A stretch of DNA of 7,657 nucleotides from Terriglobales bacterium (GTDB lineage: Bacteria > Acidobacteriota > Terriglobia > Terriglobales > Acidobacteriaceae): NCBI GenBank assembly GCA_019241735.1, contig JAFAWN010000326.1:1-7657 (forward strand). Direction: 5' to 3'. A program made the translations under genes and the position numbers. A model generated the notes under the pieces. The model was given only the letters and a program-made list of their open reading frames with translations. It searched no databases and was not told the origin of the DNA. Of the stretch, positions 1 to 5,368 are shown piece by piece. Within the stretch, counting starts at the first letter, position 1. Every line of letters begins with the position of its first letter.

Positions 1-329
1 ACCAGGTGCAGGAAAAGTACGACATCCCCGACGAAGATATCTGGGAGGTCAGTACGCAGAACCACTTCGTAGTAAGTCCATAACATCTGATAACTGAGCC
101 ACAGCGCAATTCCGAACATCATCAGGGCCCAGAACAGGCGGGTCCGCCCGCGAGTTGCTGTAACGTTGCAGAGGAATGCAAGGGCGCCGGAAAGCAAGAG
201 CAGGCACTGCTCAATATCGGTAATTGCAGATAGCGTGAAACCTGGATGCAGCAACAAAGAGGCAACAGCCTGAGCGAGAACCAAGGCCACGGCCGCCCCG
301 ATCCAGGCTTTTGATTGGGTGGAGAGCAT
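1..329 (-). CDS. Membrane protein N-terminus, partial (possibly a sensor/diguanylate cyclase)
   Basis: An open frame starts at the ATG at 329-327 and continues off the left edge without a stop (109 full codons seen). An in-frame stop (TAA) lies just upstream at 344-342, so this is the only nearby ATG start. No good Shine-Dalgarno sequence precedes it. The protein begins with a short polar stretch, then hydrophobic segments at about residues 8-27, 40-55 and 65-84, so it is an inner-membrane protein. The visible end (about residues 84-110) has an aromatic/acidic stretch (WTYYEVVLR, then DLPDIFVGDVVLFLHLV). From memory this resembles the membrane-sensor part of acidobacterial GGDEF or histidine-kinase proteins, but no catalytic domain is inside the window, so the function is unproven. 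It is transcribed divergently from the kinase gene at 535. Confidence 0.7.
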   Translation of the reverse strand, partial: MLSTQSKAWIGAAVALVLAQAVASLLLHPGFTLSAITDIEQCLLLLSGALAFLCNVTATRGRTRLFWALMMFGIALWLSYQMLWTYYEVVLRTDLPDIFVGDVVLFLHL

Positions 330-366
330 CGCATAGCAATTTTAGAGAGTGGTGCCGGGCGCGGCA

Positions 367-382
367 TGTTACTGCAGTAACA
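367..382. promoter_or_regulatory. 16-bp perfect palindrome, candidate operator
   Basis: TGTTACTGCAGTAACA equals its own reverse complement. It lies 38 bp from one gene start and 153 bp from the other, in the shared upstream region of two divergent genes. A length of 16 bp with two-fold symmetry fits a dimeric repressor or activator site. The cognate protein is unknown. The NarL/FixJ regulator encoded downstream is a positional candidate only. Confidence 0.45.
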
Positions 383-393
383 CATTTACGATT

Positions 394-407
394 GCCGAAA
401 TTTCGGC
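394..407. promoter_or_regulatory. 14-bp perfect palindrome, candidate operator
   Basis: GCCGAAATTTCGGC equals its own reverse complement. Its centre lies 26 bp from the centre of the palindrome at 367-382, about two and a half helical turns. The two sequences differ, so if both are bound they need not be bound by the same protein. It could instead form a small RNA hairpin in a kinase leader. Confidence 0.4.
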
Positions 408-534
408 TTCACAGCAAGCCGGTTTCCCTTGCCAGTCCCGTATGTTGTTTAATAGAAGAGCGTTCATTTCCCGGCACACTCGCTTGCAATTTCCTTTACC
501 ACGACATCGTTTTTTGTGGCGGCTTCGGGCGTCG

Positions 535-2361
535 ATGACTTCGGAGGAAATCCGCCGCAACGAACGCTGGCTGGCCACCGCCCGGGTTTTACTTGCCGTC
601 GCCGCGCTGGTTGCAGTCTCAATGGAGCGGCGGGAAATCCAGAATTCACCCTGGGTCGCCGGGCTTTTGGCCTTTTACTTTGCTCAGAGTGTTGTCATTA
701 TGCTGCTGCTGCGCCGGCGGCAGCGCTCCACTGCCTCGTTCCGCTGGCTGGTACACAGCGCGGACATTATCTGGCCGGGACTCATTTCAGTATTCACCAC
801 CGGACAAAGCAATCCATTTTTTCTGTTCTTTGTGTTCGTGCTGGCTGCGGCCGCCTACCGCTGGGGGCTTTGGGAAACCCTGGGGACGGCGGTCGCGTCG
901 GTCGTGCTTTTATGGATCGAAGCACTCGCCATCCGCCTGGGTGCGGTGGCATGGCTGGACGGAGCGATGCTGCGGCACGGGCTGCCCATCCTGCAGGTTG
1001 ACGTTGTCGGATTCGAGCCCCGCCATCTCTTCATGCGGTCCATCTATCTGGTGGTGATGGGGCTGTTGCTGGGTTATCTGGCGGAACAGGAAAAGCAGTT
1101 GCGCGCGGAGAAGGCCGTAATTGCCGGAGTATTGGGGAGGGTGCGGGTGGAGGTTGGACTCACCGGAACGCTCCAGGAAATCACCGGCGAAATGTTGCGG
1201 TTGTACGGCGCCAGGCAGGCGGTAATAACGTCGCAGGAAACCAGCAGCAATCGTGTTTATACCGGGGAACTGAGCCGTCTTGACGAAGGTTCGTTGGCCT
1301 TCCGGTGGCTGGATCCTTCTCCCTCGGATGCCGGAATCTATTTGCGCGAGAGTGAAGCGTCCACCTGCTGCGCTTTCAGGACACAAGACAATAACGGACA
1401 TTCATTCAGAATTCTTGGGCTGGACCGAGAAGGCGTTCGAGTTCGCAACATCGATACCCAGTTCCTGCAACCGCTGGCACGGAGGCACGAATTTCGAAGC
1501 CTGGCGATGGTCTCATTCACGTTTGGGAAGGAGTGGCGCGGCCGAATTTTCCTCCTCGACCCATCGCTGACCGGAGACACCGAAGAAGAGCTCCGTTTTC
1601 TGCAGGAATTAGTGCGGCAGATTGGCCCCGCGGTTTACAACGTATATCTGCTGCGCCGTCTGCGGTTGTGGGCCGGAGCGGTGGAGCGGGCGCGGTTTGC
1701 GCGTGAGTTACATGACGGTGCAGTGCAATCGCTGATTGCAGTCGAGATGCAAGTGGACGTTCTCCGCCGCCAGTCGGGAGCGAACGGACCCGCCGCGGGG
1801 GTATTGTCTCCGGGTGCGCCCTCGCCGGGTATACCCTCGATGACCAACGAGTTAGGACGCATTCAGGGGCTGCTGCGCGAGGAGGTCCTGAAACTTCGCG
1901 AGTTGATGCAGCAGATGAAATCCCTGGATCTTGATTCCCGCAGGCTGCTGGCGTTCCTCACCGATACGGTGGAAAGGTTCCAGCGGGAGACTGGGATCTC
2001 GGCGCGTTTCCTCGCCGAAGTGCAGGAGTTGGACATGCCGCAGCCGGTGTGCCGCGAGCTGGCGCGCATTGTGCAGGAGGCGCTGGTGAACGTGCGCAAA
2101 CATAGTGGAGCGCGCCATGTGCTGGTGCGGCTGGGGTCACGTGACGGCACATGGAACTTGATGATCGAAGATGATGGATCCGGATTCCCGTTCGCCGGCA
2201 GGCTGTCGCAGGCGCAACTCGATAACCTGGGAAAGGGTCCGGCGGTCATCGGCGAACGGGTGCGTTTGATTGAGGGGGAACTCACGGTAGAATCTAGTCC
2301 CGGGCAGGGAACCCGCCTGGAAATCAGTGTGCCGCGGCAGCGGGAGACCGCTTATGGATAG
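535..2361 (+). CDS. Membrane sensor histidine kinase (GAF-like, HisKA_3/HATPase_c)
   Basis: Sensor kinase of the NarX/DegS type, 608 residues, inner membrane. It autophosphorylates on a histidine and passes the phosphate to the regulator encoded next. Hydrophobic segments lie at about residues 12-30, 42-60, 75-88, 92-110, 114-135 and 166-182. Residues 195-372 look like a degenerate GAF sensor domain. The HisKA_3 dimerisation/phosphoacceptor motif is RELHDGAVQSL, with H393 as phosphosite. The ATPase part has an N box (ALVNVRKH, N519), a DDGSG G1 box (546-550) and a C-terminal SSPGQGTRLEI (587-597). A Pro/Gly-rich insert (about 414-435) splits the two dimerisation helices. The second glycine box reads GKGPAVIGER rather than the usual GL..M.ER form. 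The ATG at 535 is chosen because the protein from there starts in the family's usual way (short charged helix, then membrane span); an upstream in-frame ATG at 349 would add an unconvincing 62 residues. No clear Shine-Dalgarno is visible. Confidence 0.9.
   Translation: MTSEEIRRNERWLATARVLLAVAALVAVSMERREIQNSPWVAGLLAFYFAQSVVIMLLLRRRQRSTASFRWLVHSADIIWPGLISVFTTGQSNPFFLFFVFVLAAAAYRWGLWETLGTAVASVVLLWIEALAIRLGAVAWLDGAMLRHGLPILQVDVVGFEPRHLFMRSIYLVVMGLLLGYLAEQEKQLRAEKAVIAGVLGRVRVEVGLTGTLQEITGEMLRLYGARQAVITSQETSSNRVYTGELSRLDEGSLAFRWLDPSPSDAGIYLRESEASTCCAFRTQDNNGHSFRILGLDREGVRVRNIDTQFLQPLARRHEFRSLAMVSFTFGKEWRGRIFLLDPSLTGDTEEELRFLQELVRQIGPAVYNVYLLRRLRLWAGAVERARFARELHDGAVQSLIAVEMQVDVLRRQSGANGPAAGVLSPGAPSPGIPSMTNELGRIQGLLREEVLKLRELMQQMKSLDLDSRRLLAFLTDTVERFQRETGISARFLAEVQELDMPQPVCRELARIVQEALVNVRKHSGARHVLVRLGSRDGTWNLMIEDDGSGFPFAGRLSQAQLDNLGKGPAVIGERVRLIEGELTVESSPGQGTRLEISVPRQRETAYG
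2342..2346 (+). promoter_or_regulatory. Ribosome binding site for the response regulator
   Basis: GGGAG lies 7 nt before the ATG at 2354, inside the 3' end of the kinase gene. It decides the start of the regulator at 2354 over an upstream in-frame ATG at 2327. The position inside the upstream gene suggests translational coupling. Confidence 0.6.
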
Positions 2362-3043
2362 CAAGAAATCTCAGACCATCCGGATTGTAATTGCCGACGA
2401 CCATCCGATCTTCCGGGATGGTCTGCGGCGTCTTCTGGAATCGGAAGCCAACGTAAAGGTCATCGGCGAAGCTTGCGACGGCGCGGAGGCGGTTAAACTT
2501 GCGCGTCAGCTCAAGCCCGACATTTTGCTGCTGGATCTGGCTATGCCGCGCCATCCTGGCCTGGAGGCATTGCGGGAGATGAATTCCGCTGCCGGCGGGA
2601 ACCCGGTGCGGGTAATTCTGCTTACCGCGGCGGCGGAAAAAAATCAGATCGTCGAGGCGTTGCAACTCGGCGCGCGCGGGGTGGTGCTGAAAGATTCTGC
2701 CACCCAGCTTCTGTTGAAAGCCATTCAGACTGTGGTGGCAGGCGAGTATTGGGTGGGACGCGAGAGCGTCTCAAATTTGGTGCAGTATCTCAAGAACCTG
2801 GTGCAATCCTCGGGCGATGAGGCGCGGCAGAAGAAGTTCGGCCTTACTCCGCGAGAGCTGGAGATAGTATCTACCGTCGTCGCTGGTTACTCGAACAAAG
2901 AGATCGCAGAGTATTTCAAAATCAGCGAAGACACGGTCAAGCACCACCTCTCCAACATATTCGACAAGCTGGGAGTCTCGACCCGGCTGGAGCTGGCGTT
3001 GTTCGCGGTAAATCAGTCGCTGCCGCTGAAGGTGATTGTCTAA
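2354..3043 (+). CDS. NarL/FixJ-family response regulator (REC + LuxR-type HTH)
   Basis: Cytoplasmic DNA-binding response regulator, 229 residues, a normal length for the family. The receiver domain spans about residues 8-125: acidic pair D15/D16 in VIADDHPIF, phosphoacceptor D61 in LLLDLAMP, switch T91 in ILLTAAAE, and K113 in GVVLKDS. The LuxR-type helix-turn-helix spans about 163-218, with LTPRELEIV, the SNKEIAEYF helix and the EDTVKHHLSNIFDKLGV recognition region. All key residues are present, so phosphorylation should control dimerisation and DNA binding. The ATG overlaps the last 8 bp of the kinase gene (ATGGATAG holds both the start and the TAG stop), so the two are cotranscribed and probably translationally coupled as one two-component pair. 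Targets are unknown. The palindromes at 367-407 and the pilin promoter downstream are candidates by position. Confidence 0.93.
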   Translation: MDSKKSQTIRIVIADDHPIFRDGLRRLLESEANVKVIGEACDGAEAVKLARQLKPDILLLDLAMPRHPGLEALREMNSAAGGNPVRVILLTAAAEKNQIVEALQLGARGVVLKDSATQLLLKAIQTVVAGEYWVGRESVSNLVQYLKNLVQSSGDEARQKKFGLTPRELEIVSTVVAGYSNKEIAEYFKISEDTVKHHLSNIFDKLGVSTRLELALFAVNQSLPLKVIV

Positions 3044-3086
3044 AAGACGTAACACTTTAGTGCCATTACCTATCACTCCCGGGCTA

Positions 3087-3116
3087 TTGCACGGCCTCGA
3101 AAATCCACACTAGAAT
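3087..3116 (+). promoter_or_regulatory. Possible sigma70-like promoter for the pilin gene
   Basis: TTGCAC (3087-3092), an 18-bp spacer, then TAGAAT (3111-3116). The -10 box matches the consensus at 5 of 6 positions, while the -35 matches only at its first three. If used, transcription would start near 3123, giving a pilin leader of almost 100 nt. The pilin could also be read through from the regulator gene. Confidence 0.35.
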
Positions 3117-3176
3117 TTATGTACCGAACAAGGATTGTGAGGACATCCCTCGGCGCGTCGCTTCCGGGTGACGCTG

Positions 3177-3207
3177 AGTTCTCGAAATGCTGAATGCTGA
3201 AAGAACT
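3177..3207 (+). other. Inverted repeat in the pilin leader
   Basis: AGTTCT (3177-3182) pairs with AGAACT (3202-3207) around a 19-nt loop that contains a tandem 7-bp repeat, ATGCTGA twice (3187-3200). The stem ends four bases before the pilin Shine-Dalgarno. It may be a chance stem, or it may affect translation initiation. Confidence 0.25.
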
Positions 3208-3210
3208 ACG

Positions 3211-3216
3211 AGGAGG
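3211..3216 (+). promoter_or_regulatory. Strong Shine-Dalgarno deciding a GTG start for the pilin
   Basis: A full AGGAGG lies 4 nt before the GTG at 3221. It argues for the GTG start over the in-frame ATG at 3194, which has no such site. Confidence 0.7.
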
Positions 3217-3220
3217 GAAC

Positions 3221-3385
3221 GTGAAAACGATATTGAATCAGCTCTGGTCGGATGAGCGCGGCCAGGATATAGCTGAGTACGCAGTTATGCTGGCAGTGAT
3301 TCTGGTAATTGTGGTGGGCACAGTACGGCTGATTGGTACGAACGCTAACACCATTTTCTCGTCTGTAGGAAGCGCAATCCAGTAA
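3221..3385 (+). CDS. Flp-family type IVb pilin
   Basis: Prepilin of the Flp/Tad type, 54 residues from the GTG start, normal for this family (about 50-60). It is inserted in the inner membrane, cut by a prepilin peptidase, and assembled into a thin pilus used for attachment. The short charged leader ends in RG, followed by the mature N-terminus QDIAEYA. This puts the hallmark Glu-Tyr at mature positions 5 and 6, the Flp signature. A single hydrophobic helix (about 20 residues, AVMLAVILVIVVG) follows, then a short polar tail. The AGGAGG at 3211-3216 supports the GTG start. No tad/cpa assembly genes (ATPase, secretin, prepilin peptidase) are in the window, so the pilin is an orphan here. It lies 177 bp after the regulator on the same strand and may share its control. 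Confidence 0.85.
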   Translation: MKTILNQLWSDERGQDIAEYAVMLAVILVIVVGTVRLIGTNANTIFSSVGSAIQ

Positions 3386-3405
3386 GGCCTGAATTTTCTC
3401 CTTAA

Positions 3406-3431
3406 CGACTCACTGTCCACGCAGCGAGTCG
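3406..3431. terminator. Stem-loop between convergent genes, possible terminator
   Basis: CGACTC (3406-3411) pairs with GAGTCG (3426-3431). Inside, after one A/C mismatch, CTG pairs with CAG around a 6-nt loop. It lies 20 bp after the pilin stop and 41 bp beyond the stop of the convergent peptidase gene, the right place for a shared terminator. Neither strand shows a clear T-run after the stem, so an intrinsic terminator is not proven. Confidence 0.4.
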
Positions 3432-3472
3432 AGGGTTGCTTCCCCACCTTCCCAAGGCCCAAATCCCATGAA

Positions 3473-5314
3473 TTACTGATTGGCCGGCGCACTTTGTGTC
3501 ACTTTCTCCGTACCATTTGCGGGGAGGCGTGTGAGATACGGGAAAAATGGCGTTACCTCGAAGGGCATTTTTTCCGCGGGTGAATTCAGCGCGATTGGTT
3601 TAGCCTTTACCAACTCCACGCGGTCGCTCCAGGGATCCAGTTTTACGCGGCCTCCCAGAGGCAAAGCGGCGATCTGGTCAGTCTTCCCCGGCTCGAGCTG
3701 AGGCGCCGCGGTAAATAGCCCGGACATGCGGGTAGATTTGCCATTCGCCAACGAATTTCCCAAGTGCGGGCGGATTAGATTTTTCAGCTCGGGTGCCCGA
3801 GCCTGCAAGGCCTTCAAAAACAAGCCCGCATCGGACAATTTATCTTTGTAGGGGGAATTGGCGAGCAGCTGAAGAGCTCTTGCATCGGCCGCGTCCTCTT
3901 CCTTCGAGTTTCGGGCGAAATCGAGCCGCTCAAAAGTATCTTCATCGGGGAAAAAGAGCCGGTCATTGAAGGCAAACTTGGTGTCTATATGATGTCCCAG
4001 CACGATGTGAGCGAGTTCGTGGGCCAGGACCATCGCCAGCGACGCTTCATCCGGTAGCACATCCAGCATGCCGCGGCTGATGACGATGGTGTGTCCGATG
4101 GTGAAGGATTCCAAAGGCGACGTCAACAATACCCGGGTATGGACCTCCGGCTGGATGTCGAGATTATTGGTCACGATCAGGTTGTTGACGACGGTTTGCA
4201 ACACCTTGTCGACATCGCCCTCGGGCGCCAATAAGCCCACTTTTTGCAGGCGGTCGACCGCATTCTGTTCCGCTTCAGTCACCCATTTTCGAGTGCTCTC
4301 AACCGGCGAAGCATCCTGCGCTGCCTGACTTTGATCGCGCACGTCCTGCGGAGAGTCCACTACGATCTGGGTAAACTCCTGATTGTGGTCCATGGCATGG
4401 AGGTCATAGCCCCACAACCGCGTCTGCGCCTTAAAATTCAGCTTTTGACGCTCGCGATAGACCATGTCTAATTCTTCACTGTAAATGTAGGAAGGCAGCC
4501 ACAGTCCGGGGCGGAGGTTCAACCGCCAGCTATCAAAATGCAAATAGTAACTGTAGCGCTGATCTGAGCTATAAGTTCCGTTGAACCGGACGATGTTGTA
4601 GTCCTGTTCTTCCACCCAAATTCTGCCTATGAACCGGCCCCGGCCGGCGTCTTTTTTCGGGTGGACATCGATCACCAGGCAGCGTACTTCTCCCAGGAAC
4701 TCCCGCCGCACGAAGGTAAAGTCGTAATACTTGGATTGGAAATTGTTGTCGAGCACCACCATTTGGGCGAAACCCAGCGGAAGGAACTTCATGGAATACA
4801 GGCTTGTCAGTTTCGAGACGAACCGGCGTCCAAATCCAGGCTGGCCGATGAAAGACTTATCGTGAGGGCCTTCGGTCAAATCAAGACGGCCGAGAAAGTA
4901 GTGATCGCTGACTGGAACCACGGAGCCGGCGGGCTGATTCTTGAAATCCTGAATATAGGTTTCAACCAGCGGATGGAGGTGGCGCATCTGGGCGAGGAAA
5001 AAGTGTTCCCGCTCGACGATGCGGGCGACGACTTGATCAAAGGATCCAGGAGCGATTGTAGGATTCGCGGCTGGAGGATTGGCGACTGGAGGATTGGCGA
5101 CTTCAGAACTGGCGGCTCGCGCGGGCGGCTGCTCAGGATTGTTTTGGGGCGCTGGAGGATTGGCCACTTGCGCGGGCGGCTGCTCAGGATTGCTTTGGGG
5201 TGCGGTTCCCTCGGTAGCGGCTGGTTCCTGGGCACGCGTGAGGCACGAGAACGCAATCGCTGCGAAAAGCAGCAGAGATGAAACTTTAGCGTTACGCATA
5301 GGTCCCTTCGTCAT
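3473..5314 (-). CDS. Exported M48-family zinc metallopeptidase with extra N-terminal domain
   Basis: Predicted periplasmic peptidase, up to 613 residues, encoded after the TonB-like gene. A signal peptide (hydrophobic about residues 11-26, cut near TRAQ) is followed by a Pro/Asn-rich low-complexity stretch (about 30-90) with internal repeats. Residues 91-320 form a separate domain rich in predicted beta strands, with some likeness to LolA-type lipoprotein-sorting folds (weak, from memory). The M48 core (about 370-500) has HELAH (H432, E433, H436) as zinc ligands and catalytic Glu, and EEDAAD (E473) as third ligand, so it looks active. No transmembrane helices follow, unlike HtpX, so BepA-like soluble envelope peptidases are the nearer comparison, though no TPR repeats are evident. 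Start: the ATG at 5314 has AAGGA only 1-2 nt upstream. The ATG at 5299 (M6) has AGGGA 3 nt upstream and gives a more compact signal peptide, so 5299 may be the true start. The substrate is unknown. Confidence 0.88.
   Translation of the reverse strand: MTKGPMRNAKVSSLLLFAAIAFSCLTRAQEPAATEGTAPQSNPEQPPAQVANPPAPQNNPEQPPARAASSEVANPPVANPPAANPTIAPGSFDQVVARIVEREHFFLAQMRHLHPLVETYIQDFKNQPAGSVVPVSDHYFLGRLDLTEGPHDKSFIGQPGFGRRFVSKLTSLYSMKFLPLGFAQMVVLDNNFQSKYYDFTFVRREFLGEVRCLVIDVHPKKDAGRGRFIGRIWVEEQDYNIVRFNGTYSSDQRYSYYLHFDSWRLNLRPGLWLPSYIYSEELDMVYRERQKLNFKAQTRLWGYDLHAMDHNQEFTQIVVDSPQDVRDQSQAAQDASPVESTRKWVTEAEQNAVDRLQKVGLLAPEGDVDKVLQTVVNNLIVTNNLDIQPEVHTRVLLTSPLESFTIGHTIVISRGMLDVLPDEASLAMVLAHELAHIVLGHHIDTKFAFNDRLFFPDEDTFERLDFARNSKEEDAADARALQLLANSPYKDKLSDAGLFLKALQARAPELKNLIRPHLGNSLANGKSTRMSGLFTAAPQLEPGKTDQIAALPLGGRVKLDPWSDRVELVKAKPIALNSPAEKMPFEVTPFFPYLTRLPANGTEKVTQSAPANQ
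5071..5203 (-). repeat. Coding minisatellite in the peptidase N-terminus
   Basis: A 15-bp unit (plus strand CTGGAGGATTGGCGA) is repeated in tandem at 5071-5085 and 5086-5100. A one-base variant lies at 5152-5166. A 34-bp segment is also duplicated with two mismatches at 5119-5152 and 5170-5203 (offset 51 bp, 17 codons). The units are multiples of 3, so copy-number change keeps the frame. They encode the NPEQPPA and VANPP protein repeats of the spacer between the signal peptide and the folded domains. Confidence 0.8.
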
Positions 5315-5368
5315 TTCCTTCGGAGCAGATCTTCGAACCAGCCTATGGATGTGATGTGGACAGCTTTA

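Larger units (their letters stand above)
330..534. other. Divergent intergenic region with two palindromes
   Basis: This stretch separates the minus-strand membrane gene from the plus-strand sensor kinase, so it should hold promoters for both. I see no convincing sigma70 -35/-10 pair on either strand. It does hold two perfect palindromes, listed separately. The kinase reading frame stays open leftward through most of it (to an ATG at 349), but the 62 extra residues look non-coding: mixed composition, no domain likeness, and no fit to the usual kinase N-terminus. Confidence 0.6.

Noticed and set aside
122..385. Minus-strand open frame of 87 codons starting in the divergent intergenic region
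   Set aside because: It overlaps, in another frame, the hydrophobic N-terminal coding sequence at 1-329 and shows an erratic Pro/Ser/Cys-rich composition.
910..1401. Minus-strand open frame of 163 codons inside the kinase gene
   Set aside because: It lies opposite the membrane and GAF-like part of the kinase, has no recognisable domain, and is explained by the GC-rich codon pattern of the real gene.
2327..2353. Upstream ATG for the response regulator at 2327
   Set aside because: It would add nine residues within kinase coding sequence; the start at 2354 has GGGAG at good spacing and the usual receiver-domain N-terminus.
3044..3122. Intrinsic terminator after the response regulator
   Set aside because: Only very short pairings (such as CACT/AGTG with a 2-nt loop) and no T-run are present, so read-through into the pilin remains possible.
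3194..3220. ATG start for the Flp pilin at 3194
   Set aside because: It has no Shine-Dalgarno, while the GTG at 3221 follows a full AGGAGG and gives the usual Flp leader length.
5071..5203. CRISPR-like array
   Set aside because: The repeats are in frame, partly tandem without unique spacers, and encode a Pro-rich linker inside the peptidase.
4661..5281. Long plus-strand open frame (206 codons) opposite the peptidase gene
   Set aside because: It is antisense to a well-supported M48 gene, has no domain likeness, and its repeats simply mirror the Pro-rich linker of the real protein.
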